The position numbers and the translations under genes are program-made. Source: Candidatus Parcubacteria bacterium (GTDB lineage: Bacteria > Patescibacteriota > Minisyncoccia > Phycocordibacterales > Zambryskibacteraceae). From it: 6,482 nt of DNA. The notes under the pieces are model-generated. The model was not told where the DNA came from, searched no databases, and was given only the letters and a program-made list of their open reading frames with translations. Shown piece by piece: positions 1-4,553 of this stretch. The DNA lies in assembly GCA_019661845.1 (NCBI GenBank), contig JAIFWL010000022.1, forward strand, positions 1-6,482. Reading direction: 5' to 3'. Positions within the stretch are counted from its first letter, which is position 1; each line of letters begins with the position of its first letter.

Positions 1-42
1 GGGAGGACTCCATATCACAGCGCTCTTTTAAAATTTTCTAAC

Positions 43-70
43 TTGATTAGAGACCCTTTTCTGCTATGAT
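43..70 (+). promoter_or_regulatory. Promoter of the tRNA-Asn gene
   Basis: A -35 box TTGATT (43-48) and a -10 box TATGAT (65-70) are separated by 16 nt. The -10 box lies 10 nt before the first base of the tRNA, so transcription should start about 4 nt upstream of the mature 5' end. This is a sigma70-type arrangement seen directly in the sequence; use of the promoter is inferred. Confidence 0.7.
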
Positions 71-80
71 TTCGAAGTAT

Positions 81-153
81 TCCGCGATAGCTCAGTCGGT
101 AGAGCGCCTCCCTGTTAAGGAGGATGTCCCAGGTTCGAGCCCTGGTCGCGGAG
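81..153 (+). tRNA. tRNA-Asn (anticodon GTT)
   Basis: A full cloverleaf can be drawn by hand. The acceptor arms TCCGCGA (81-87) and TCGCGGA (146-152) pair perfectly. The D arm is GCTC/GAGC (90-93 with 102-105). The anticodon stem CCTCC/GGAGG (107-111 with 119-123) closes the loop CTGTTAA, with anticodon GTT at 114-116. The T arm CCAGG/CCTGG (129-133 with 141-145) closes the loop TTCGAGC. The discriminator base is G153, as usual for tRNA-Asn. CCA is not encoded and must be added by a nucleotidyltransferase. It has its own promoter just upstream, and the radical SAM cassette lies directly downstream. Confidence 0.97.
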
Positions 154-270
154 CACGAACAAAGTGAGTGCGACGCGGCCAGGGCGAGAAAGGCGCAGGC
201 CGACGGGTCGAGCCGAGGTAGCGGAAATTTCTAGCAAGAAATTATCCTTGACCGAGTCCTGGTCGAGAGC
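154..270 (+). other. GC-rich structured trailer after the tRNA, with two tRNA 3'-end-like copies
   Basis: No convincing gene lies between the tRNA and the radical SAM start. The stretch is clearly richer in G and C (about 165-225) than its surroundings. Positions 205-225 match the tRNA 3' end at 132-152 in 17 of 21 positions without gaps. Positions 252-270 resemble tRNA positions 135-154 with one gap. It also holds pairable segments: CGGCC/GGCCG (176-180 with 198-202), CGAC/GTCG (171-174 with 207-210) and the hairpin at 226-243. It could be the scar of repeated integration at the tRNA, or a structured RNA cotranscribed with the tRNA; the sequence alone does not decide. Confidence 0.45.
226..243 (+). 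repeat. Perfect 7-bp hairpin in the tRNA trailer
   Basis: AATTTCT (226-232) and AGAAATT (237-243) are perfect inverted copies around the tetraloop AGCA. No run of T follows (the next bases are ATCCTTG), so it is a poor terminator by itself. It could mark the 3' boundary of a structured trailer RNA or act as a processing site. Confidence 0.5.
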
Positions 271-274
271 TGAT

Positions 275-302
275 TTGACTTTATGTAATTTTTATGGAGA
301 AT
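275..302 (+). promoter_or_regulatory. Weak candidate promoter for the radical SAM cassette
   Basis: TTGACT (275-280) and GAGAAT (297-302) are separated by 16 nt. The -10 keeps the important A2 and T6 but is only a 4/6 match. It would give a leader of about 30 nt containing the AAGGAG ribosome binding site at 325-330. A second weak option is TTGACC (248-253) with TGATTT (271-276). Read-through from the tRNA promoter is an alternative. Confidence 0.3.
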
Positions 303-337
303 TCTGGTTGGAAAGTTCCACGATAAGGAGACGACTC

Positions 338-1492
338 ATGACCAGAAGTTCATCTATGGACTACTGGTTCTCAGTAGTCTTCTTGGGGGATAAAACTCCT
401 GAGTTCGTTGAAGCAATGTTTGCCGCCCTACACGAGGAGGCCCCGTCAATTCTGTCAGTAGTTGCGGAGAGAGCGTGCAGTTTGCAGTGTGCTCACTGCA
501 TATTCCAAGCTGAAAGGTCTAGCAAGGAACTCTCTGAGGCCAACTCGTTGACATCTGCTATTAGAACGATTGTTGGTCAAATGGGTGAGAATCCAATCGT
601 TGTCCACGAAGGAAGAATATTCCGTCCGTGGCATCTTGATTGGATGACGAGCGCAAGAGCCTGTCGTCCAGATGCGCTAATTGGGATGATTGATAGTGGG
701 TCGTTCCTAGACCACTCAAAGACCATTGAGCGATCAGGCTTTCAATTTGACTGGCTTGATGTTTCCATCGACGGTACTGAGCAGGTGCACAATTTGCAGA
801 GAAAGAACTCTGATGCCTTCAGAGTTGCAATAGAAGGGATAAGGGATGGGCACAGATTTCTCAAGGACTCTGGGCGCATCAATTCTCTCTTCACTCTGAC
901 TAATCTCAACTTTAACAACATCGTTGAGACCTGCAAAATATTGCCGAAGGAAGTCATCGAGTGGCACACCACCACTGTCTCTCCAGTTAGGCAGGAAATC
1001 AAAACCCTGACTGTGAACGATGGTGAAATGGCCTACGCTTGGCCACAAGTTGTTCTTGCCAATAAGATGCGCCAGGTTTTCGTTCGCATCTATGTTGTTG
1101 AGGATATCTTGAAACTCGCTAAGGTTGTTGGTAAACAGAAGTTTATCGCAGCCTTCTCTGAAGCCGAGGTGTCTCCATCAGCAATTTCCTTCACGATTGA
1201 CGGAGTCTCCGTCACTTACTATCCGCAATCTGTCGCAACAAGTGAGACCTTCGTGATTGACGCAGATGCACACTATCGGGCACCCTATTCAGTTGCATAC
1301 TCTCTTGAGGAACTCCGCAGCGGCGTATCTCGCTTCGGTGATGACTTGAGGGATTATACAATTGGTAAGGTTGATTCAGGGAGTGATTTCTATAGAATGT
1401 ATGGCAGAGGTGTTCTAGCTTGGAGCAAGGGTTTCGGCCCAAAAGCTCTGACCAAAGAAACTTCTGTCTTCAGGCAGATACACAACCTCTAG
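338..1492 (+). CDS. Radical SAM enzyme, probable peptide modifier
   Basis: The 384-residue protein carries the radical SAM cluster motif CX3CX2C at residues 47-54 (C47, C51, C54), which in this superfamily holds a [4Fe-4S] cluster that cleaves S-adenosylmethionine. WLDVSIDG at 139-146, followed by H151 and R155, is the strand-and-loop pattern of SPASM-type, peptide-modifying radical SAM enzymes. The C-terminal part has no cysteine cluster: the only other cysteines are C109 and C199, so auxiliary clusters are absent. The ATG at 338 is chosen because AAGGAG (325-330) sits 7 nt upstream. An in-frame GTG at 164 would add 58 arginine-rich residues translated from the tRNA trailer and has no clear ribosome binding site. 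A 23-residue peptide gene follows after 13 nt, and one terminator serves both. The family is seen; the exact reaction is unknown, and peptide modification is inferred from context. Confidence 0.85.
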   Translation: MTRSSSMDYWFSVVFLGDKTPEFVEAMFAALHEEAPSILSVVAERACSLQCAHCIFQAERSSKELSEANSLTSAIRTIVGQMGENPIVVHEGRIFRPWHLDWMTSARACRPDALIGMIDSGSFLDHSKTIERSGFQFDWLDVSIDGTEQVHNLQRKNSDAFRVAIEGIRDGHRFLKDSGRINSLFTLTNLNFNNIVETCKILPKEVIEWHTTTVSPVRQEIKTLTVNDGEMAYAWPQVVLANKMRQVFVRIYVVEDILKLAKVVGKQKFIAAFSEAEVSPSAISFTIDGVSVTYYPQSVATSETFVIDADAHYRAPYSVAYSLEELRSGVSRFGDDLRDYTIGKVDSGSDFYRMYGRGVLAWSKGFGPKALTKETSVFRQIHNL

Positions 1493-1505
1493 AAAGGAGT
1501 ACACC

Positions 1506-1577
1506 GTGGCAGGAGCAAACACCGGTTCCGCTGGGAAACCCAAGCAGACCAAGAAGGTCCGACCACCGAAGAAGTAG
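1506..1577 (+). CDS. 23-residue basic peptide, candidate substrate of the radical SAM enzyme
   Basis: A very short gene starts at GTG 1506 with a strong AAAGGAG Shine-Dalgarno at 1493-1499 (spacing 6 nt) and stops at TAG 1575. The product begins M-AGANTGSAG and ends TKKVRPPKK. It has six Lys, one Arg, three Pro and no acidic, aromatic or cysteine residue, giving about +7 charge. The N-terminal half is Gly/Ala/Asn/Thr/Ser and the C-terminal half is Lys/Pro. It starts 13 nt after the radical SAM stop and is followed directly by hairpins, so the two genes form an operon. Inference: it is a substrate or partner of the enzyme, possibly a ribosomally made, modified peptide. Alternatives are an RNA- or ribosome-binding micro-protein (its size and basic tail recall tiny ribosomal proteins such as bTHX, without clear sequence similarity) or a non-functional reading frame. 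Confidence 0.6.
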   Translation: MAGANTGSAGKPKQTKKVRPPKK

Positions 1578-1588
1578 CCTGATGGCTA
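1575..1588 (+). other. Small hairpin on the stop codon of the peptide gene
   Basis: TAGCC (1575-1579) and GGCTA (1584-1588) pair perfectly around the tetraloop TGAT. The 5' arm includes the TAG stop of the 23-residue gene. It lies immediately before the larger terminator hairpin. Confidence 0.4.
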
Positions 1589-1591
1589 CGG

Positions 1592-1625
1592 CCCCGCACA
1601 CCGCGTGCGGGGTTTCGTCTTTTTA
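1592..1625 (+). terminator. Rho-independent terminator of the radical SAM / peptide operon
   Basis: CCCCGCAC (1592-1599) and GTGCGGGG (1605-1612) form a perfect 8-bp GC-rich stem with a 5-nt loop. The T-rich tract TTTCGTCTTTTT follows at 1613-1624. It begins 14 nt after the peptide stop codon. Confidence 0.85.
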
Positions 1626-1664
1626 TATAGTTAATAGCTTGCATATATTTTGGCTTTATCCGTC

Positions 1665-1670
1665 TATAAT
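1665..1670 (+). promoter_or_regulatory. -10 element of the VOC / FAD oxidoreductase operon
   Basis: A perfect TATAAT lies 24 nt before the ATG at 1695. There is no good -35 at 16-18 nt; the nearest candidate, TTGCAT (1639-1644), is 20 nt away. The predicted transcription start near 1677 gives a leader of about 18 nt without a Shine-Dalgarno, and it rules out the upstream in-frame TTG at 1650 as the start. Confidence 0.55.
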
Positions 1671-1694
1671 AGATACTTACTTATCAATAACTTA

Positions 1695-2189
1695 ATGAAC
1701 ATGAAGCAGAAGATTTCCCCTTGCATCTGGTTCGACCATGAAGGCGAGGATGCCGCCAAGTATTATGTCTCCCTCTTCCCTAACTCAGAGATTACCCACA
1801 TCACTCATCATGATGCCGCAAGTGCCGAAGCATCTAAAATGCCAGAGGGTTCAGTCCTCACCGTCTCCTTCAACCTTGGTGGCAATGAGTTTATGGCTAT
1901 TAACGGTGGACCACACTTCAAGTTAAATAGTGCTGTGTCATTTATGATTGAGTGCGAAACGCAGGAAGAGATTGACCACTACTGGAACAGCTTCAGCGAG
2001 GGTGGACAGATCATGGATTGTGGTTGGGTAATAGATCGCTTCGGTATGACGTGGCAAGTGGTGCCAGCTATCCTCGGCAGGTACATGGTAGATCCTGACA
2101 AGGAGAAGGCAGGCCGAGTCATGAAGGCCATGCTTAAGATGCAGAAGCTTGAGATAGCACCTCTACAGGCCGCGTACGAAGGAAACTAG
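1695..2189 (+). CDS. PhnB-like VOC family protein (3-dmu-9_3-mt type)
   Basis: The 164-residue protein matches the PhnB-like branch of the vicinal oxygen chelate fold, often annotated as '3-demethylubiquinone-9 3-methyltransferase domain'. Visible family features are the N-terminal ISPCIWFD (7-14) with the following YYVSLFPNSEI, a central AINGGP loop, and the C-terminal CGWVIDRFGMTWQVVP block (DRFGMTWQ at 114-121). The length is usual for the family. Members are small, probably cytosolic metal-binding proteins whose substrates are mostly unknown, and the methyltransferase label is not reliable. ATG 1695 and ATG 1701 are both possible starts, 6 nt apart; neither has a Shine-Dalgarno, and 1701 would agree equally well with the family N-terminus. 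The FAD oxidoreductase begins 23 nt after its stop. Confidence 0.88.
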   Translation: MNMKQKISPCIWFDHEGEDAAKYYVSLFPNSEITHITHHDAASAEASKMPEGSVLTVSFNLGGNEFMAINGGPHFKLNSAVSFMIECETQEEIDHYWNSFSEGGQIMDCGWVIDRFGMTWQVVPAILGRYMVDPDKEKAGRVMKAMLKMQKLEIAPLQAAYEGN

Positions 2190-2212
2190 CGCCGTGCTTC
2201 GTCATATTTCTT

Positions 2213-3454
2213 ATGGCGACTCCTTGGAGAGAGTTTAAAAAGACGAAGAAATATCCGAAGCTCAAGAAGGACATCTCCGTAGATGTGGCTATTATCGGTG
2301 GTGGAATGGCCGGAGTTTTAAATGCTTACCAGCTCAACAAGGCCGGCCTTTCAGTAGCTCTGATAGAGAAGAATGAGCTTGGCTCATATGCCACTATGGA
2401 TACAACGGCCTTCATCACCGAGGTGATAGACTCTGATTTGTCTGAAGTTGCAGAAATTTTCAGCCCTCGTGATGCCAAGACTGTGTGGAACTCTGGAAGC
2501 GAAGCTATAGATGAATTCGAAAGAATTATTACCGAGGAAGGTATTGAATGTGAGTTTACTCGTTGCCCCAATTTCATCTTCACCAACACTCCAAAAGAGT
2601 TTAAGAAATTGAGTGAAGAATACGACTGGTATAAAAAGTTTAAAATCGCTTCCGAACTTCATGAGGACAAAAGTAATTTAAACTTCCCCAATTCTGGATA
2701 CTTAGAAGTGCCTAACCAAGCCAAGTTCCACCCTACTAAGTTCCTCTTCGCTCTCGCAGAAAGAGCTGAGGGAAAGGGTGTGCAAATATTTGAGAACACC
2801 GAAGCGCTAGACATCGCCGGTGACGGCCCAGTAAGCATTGAGACTAGAGAGGGCATCATCCGTGCTGAGAATGTTCTTATAGCTACATATAAACCATTCA
2901 CCAATCAGAAAACTCATTTGAAGAAAGCGATGTATAGGAGCTATGTCTTCGAAGTGCATGTGCCGAAAGACCTTTTCAAGGAAGGACTTTATGAAGACAC
3001 TGAGAACCCTTACCACTACTTTAGAATTGATGCGCAGGACTCACATGATCGCATGATCATTGGGGGTGAGGATCACAAAGACATTTTCGGTGACTCTCTA
3101 GTAGATAAAAGTTTCAAGGCCCTTGAAGAATATCTTTCTAAAATTATGGGTGGTAAGAAGTATAAGATAATGAAGAAGTGGAATGGACCGATACTTGAGC
3201 CATCAGATGGCTTGCCACTCATTGGTCGCATTAAGCCTCACTACTATGTGGCGACCGGATTCTCTGGGAATGGTATGACTTACTCCATGATCTCTTCCCT
3301 ACTTATCCGCGATCTTATTAAGGATAATAAAAGTGCTTGGAAGAATACTTATGACCCTAAGCGAGCCCTACTTCACCCTAAGCGCCTAGCAACTAAGGCG
3401 GGAGACTACATTGAGGAGTTTTGGAATGGTGCACTTAAAAACCTGCTATCTTAG
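2213..3454 (+). CDS. FAD-dependent oxidoreductase, DAO family
   Basis: The 413-residue protein has a dinucleotide-binding Rossmann motif DVAIIGGGMAG (GxGxxG at G29, G31, G34), with E52 at the end of the second strand where FAD ribose is bound. The C-terminal FAD block DGLPLIG (332-338) and ATGFSGNGMT (347-356) is typical of D-amino-acid oxidase / glycine oxidase / PuuB-like enzymes, which oxidise amines or amino acids with FAD. The N-terminal extension WREFKKTKKYPKL before the Rossmann fold recalls YhfW-type proteins, which normally end in a Rieske [2Fe-2S] domain. Here the protein stops soon after the DAO domain, without a CxH...CxxH pair. It follows the VOC gene by 23 nt in a probable operon. 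No Shine-Dalgarno precedes the ATG. The substrate cannot be told from the sequence. Confidence 0.88.
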   Translation: MATPWREFKKTKKYPKLKKDISVDVAIIGGGMAGVLNAYQLNKAGLSVALIEKNELGSYATMDTTAFITEVIDSDLSEVAEIFSPRDAKTVWNSGSEAIDEFERIITEEGIECEFTRCPNFIFTNTPKEFKKLSEEYDWYKKFKIASELHEDKSNLNFPNSGYLEVPNQAKFHPTKFLFALAERAEGKGVQIFENTEALDIAGDGPVSIETREGIIRAENVLIATYKPFTNQKTHLKKAMYRSYVFEVHVPKDLFKEGLYEDTENPYHYFRIDAQDSHDRMIIGGEDHKDIFGDSLVDKSFKALEEYLSKIMGGKKYKIMKKWNGPILEPSDGLPLIGRIKPHYYVATGFSGNGMTYSMISSLLIRDLIKDNKSAWKNTYDPKRALLHPKRLATKAGDYIEEFWNGALKNLLS

Positions 3455-3460
3455 CAGGCT
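3434..3460 (-). terminator. Terminator of the minus-strand 50-residue gene, overlapping the oxidoreductase stop
   Basis: CCTGCTA (3442-3448) and TAGCAGG (3452-3458) form a perfect 7-bp stem. Read on the minus strand the stem is followed by TTTTTAAG, a proper U-tract. On the plus strand only CTTCTAAGG follows, so plus-strand termination would be weak. The hairpin contains the TAG stop of the oxidoreductase, so two convergent genes share it. Confidence 0.65.
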
Positions 3461-3485
3461 TCTAAGGATATTTATTTAGGAATAA

Positions 3486-3638
3486 TTATTCGCCGGCTTG
3501 ACGCCCGGATTCTTCAGCTCGCTTGTCCGCTTCGTCAGCTATTCCGTGAGCGGCTTTAGCAGAATCACGATCTGCTTCTGCCTCCTCTTGACGACGTCGG
3601 TGAGCTTCTTCCTCTGCTTCCCTCTTTTCATCTACCAT
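3486..3638 (-). CDS. 50-residue highly charged small protein
   Basis: Reading the minus strand from ATG (3638-3636) gives MVDEKREAEEEAHRRR... ending in ESGRQAGE and TAA. Of 50 residues, 17 are Asp/Glu, 10 are Lys/Arg and 11 are Ala. There is no proline, cysteine or aromatic residue, so a single long soluble alpha helix is likely. No family is recognised. Support for a real gene is the hairpin terminator 26 nt past its stop on the same strand, and isolation from other genes. No Shine-Dalgarno is visible. TATTAT (3657-3662 on the minus strand) could be a -10 box with a leader of about 12 nt, but it lacks a good -35. It runs convergent to the oxidoreductase and divergent from the RNA gene. Confidence 0.55.
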   Translation of the reverse strand: MVDEKREAEEEAHRRRQEEAEADRDSAKAAHGIADEADKRAEESGRQAGE

Positions 3639-3733
3639 AATATTTTAAATTAGCTAATAATACATTTAGGTAGACGAAGCACGAGCAGGATTCTTATTCA
3701 CAGGATATCCACCGAGTTTTCCAGAGATTTAAA

Positions 3734-3762
3734 TTGACACTCATTTTACATCTGGCGATAAT
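3734..3762 (+). promoter_or_regulatory. Strong promoter of the 6S-like RNA gene
   Basis: A perfect TTGACA (3734-3739), exactly 17 nt of spacer, then GATAAT (3757-3762, 5/6 match). The expected start, about 7 nt downstream, falls at 3769, the first base of the 5' arm of the folded RNA. No protein gene starts in the next 200 nt. Confidence 0.8.
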
Positions 3763-3768
3763 TAATCC

Positions 3769-3924
3769 AGGTCTGCTTTGGGAGAAATTCCTTAACTCAA
3801 ATTATAGGTCCAGACCAAGTGAGAGTTATGAGCCTCATCACAGGACCAAAATGCATTTAAGCGGAATTTCATTCCCGCTAAGAGCAGGCCTCGCTAAGTA
3901 AAAATCCCCTAAACGGGGATTTTT
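3769..3924 (+). ncRNA. Structured non-coding RNA, 6S RNA-like candidate
   Basis: The transcript would start at about 3769 and end in the hairpin T-tract at 3920-3924. It folds into one long rod: 3769-3777 pairs with 3883-3891 (9 bp, one G-U), 3780-3783 with 3873-3876, 3784-3791 with 3863-3870 (8 bp) and 3792-3795 with 3857-3860. Then comes an open bubble (3796-3806 against 3848-3856), a second stem GGTCC/GGACC (3807-3811 with 3843-3847), and an apical hairpin GTGA/TCAC (3819-3822 with 3838-3841). A closing stem, a large central bubble and an apical stem in a transcript of about 155 nt is the plan of 6S RNA, which mimics an open promoter and binds sigma70 RNA polymerase. The fold and promoter are seen; the 6S identity is inferred. 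The SRP RNA signature GGAAG...AGC is absent, and no tmRNA or RNase P core is seen. Confidence 0.6.
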
Positions 3925-3932
3925 ACTTAGCG
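3892..3932 (+). terminator. Terminator of the 6S-like RNA: perfect 18-bp hairpin
   Basis: Positions 3892-3909 and 3915-3932 are perfect inverted copies around the 5-nt loop TAAAC. The core CCCC/GGGG is followed by ATTTTT and preceded by AAAAAT, so it can terminate transcription on both strands. It follows directly on the 3' arm of the RNA. Confidence 0.8.
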
Positions 3933-3959
3933 CAGTTCAACGGGGATTTTTACTTAGCG
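3912..3959 (+). repeat. 21-bp direct repeat with period 27 that duplicates the terminator arm
   Basis: Positions 3912-3932 and 3939-3959 are identical over 21 bases and are separated by CAGTTC. The second copy lies inside a segment (3942-3962) that pairs with 3889-3909 over 21 bp, longer than the 18 bp available to the first copy. The 5' arm can therefore form either of two mutually exclusive hairpins. The arrangement looks like a tandem duplication inside an older, longer hairpin. Confidence 0.8.
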
Positions 3960-3964
3960 AGGTG

Positions 3965-3970
3965 TATAAT
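3965..3970 (+). promoter_or_regulatory. -10 element giving a probable leaderless mRNA
   Basis: A perfect TATAAT ends 6 nt before the ATG at 3977, so transcription should start at or next to the A of the start codon. No good -35 is found at 16-18 nt; that position lies inside the duplicated terminator arm. Confidence 0.5.
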
Positions 3971-3976
3971 ATTGGC

Positions 3977-4498
3977 ATGAAAAAAGTTCTAATCTTAATT
4001 ATCATTATTGCGGGAGTTGGATTCATATATTGGCACAAGAATCCACAAACTTCTACCAACCCCACCTCTACCACAGGCTCGACTACTAAGCCGAACCCCG
4101 AGAGCGCAACCATAAGCTTCGACGACGAATCTGTAACCTTATCTAATGGTAAGGATACTAATAGCGACGGTGAGGAAACTGAGATTCTACCTCAACAGGA
4201 TTACGGAGATTTAAATAATGATGGCAAGGATGACACAGTATTTCTCGTAGCTCGCTCTGGCGGAGGTTCAGGAGTGTTTATCTACGCTGCAGCATATGTA
4301 TCGGGGCCAATTAATTACAAGGGTAGTAATGCCGTCTTCCTCGGCGACCGCATCGCTCCTAAAAGCATAGGTGTAAGTAACGGTGTGGCTACAATCACCT
4401 ACCTTGATCGTAGAGAGGATGAGCCTTTCGCCGCTGAACCAACTATCTCTCGCACCATAAAGTTGGTATATGAGAATGGTGAGTTGGTGGAGAAGTGA
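3977..4498 (+). CDS. Membrane-anchored extracytoplasmic protein with a DxNxDGxxD motif
   Basis: The 173-residue protein starts MKKVLILIIII, a single membrane segment of about residues 4-18 with no lipobox cysteine. A Ser/Thr/Asn/Pro-rich linker (about 22-44) follows, then a globular part. That part contains DLNNDGKDD (78-86), the spacing of calcium-binding loops in dockerin and EF-hand-like repeats, then a Gly/Ser turn (95-99) and LGDR (122-125). There are no cysteines. The likely topology is an N-terminal anchor with the domain outside the cytoplasm. I associate this protein type with Patescibacteria but know no function for it. The ATG at 3977 is preferred over an in-frame GTG at 3962 because the latter overlaps the -10 box and the hydrophobic segment starts at the ATG. 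It is probably transcribed alone. Confidence 0.75.
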   Translation: MKKVLILIIIIAGVGFIYWHKNPQTSTNPTSTTGSTTKPNPESATISFDDESVTLSNGKDTNSDGEETEILPQQDYGDLNNDGKDDTVFLVARSGGGSGVFIYAAAYVSGPINYKGSNAVFLGDRIAPKSIGVSNGVATITYLDRREDEPFAAEPTISRTIKLVYENGELVEK

Positions 4499-4527
4499 TT
4501 GTCTAAATAACTATTTTATGCTTTAAT
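4499..4527 (+). promoter_or_regulatory. Candidate promoter of typA
   Basis: TTGTCT (4499-4504) and TTTAAT (4522-4527, 5/6 match) are separated by 17 nt, directly after the stop of the upstream gene. The predicted start near 4534 would put the 5' end of the mRNA at the base of the hairpin 4533-4546 and give a leader of only about 20 nt. Confidence 0.5.
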
Positions 4528-4532
4528 TGACT

Positions 4533-4551
4533 CCCGCTTCGGCGGGCTTTT
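4533..4551 (+). terminator. Hairpin with T-tract just before the typA start
   Basis: CCCGC (4533-4537), loop TTCG and GCGGG (4542-4546) form a very stable stem, followed by CTTTT. The T-tract ends 2 nt before the typA ATG. It can terminate transcription from the upstream gene. If the promoter at 4499-4527 is used, it would also form the 5' leader of typA mRNA. Confidence 0.65.
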
Positions 4552-4553
4552 AA

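Noticed and set aside
1..69. Tail of an upstream gene before the tRNA
   Set aside because: All three plus frames reach a stop by position 69, but nothing identifies which, if any, is coding; the part from 43 on is the tRNA promoter.
164..337. N-terminal extension of the radical SAM protein from GTG 164
   Set aside because: It would translate the tRNA trailer into low-complexity arginine-rich sequence, has no clear ribosome binding site, and a well-spaced AAGGAG precedes ATG 338.
734..1048. Minus-strand frames of 104 and 86 codons inside the radical SAM gene
   Set aside because: They are antisense to a well-supported coding region, have no signals and no recognisable motifs.
1650..1694. TTG start at 1650 for the VOC protein
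   Set aside because: The added residues are coded by the -10 promoter region and are not part of the family N-terminus.
1420..1695. 91-codon plus-strand frame across the end of the radical SAM gene and the terminator
   Set aside because: It runs through the micro-peptide gene in another frame and through the terminator hairpin, has no Shine-Dalgarno and shows no recognisable protein.
3703..3710. Palindrome GGATATCC between the small protein and the RNA promoter
   Set aside because: It is only 8 bp, with no partner copy or link to a promoter element; chance is likely.
3769..3891. SRP (4.5S) RNA as the identity of the folded RNA
   Set aside because: The conserved GGAA-type apical loop and GGAAG/AGC asymmetric loop are absent; the rod-with-bubble plan fits 6S better.
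3892..3962. CRISPR array or insertion-sequence ends
   Set aside because: There are only two direct copies with a 6-nt spacer, no transposase or cas gene, and the hairpin has terminator features; duplication of a terminator arm explains it.
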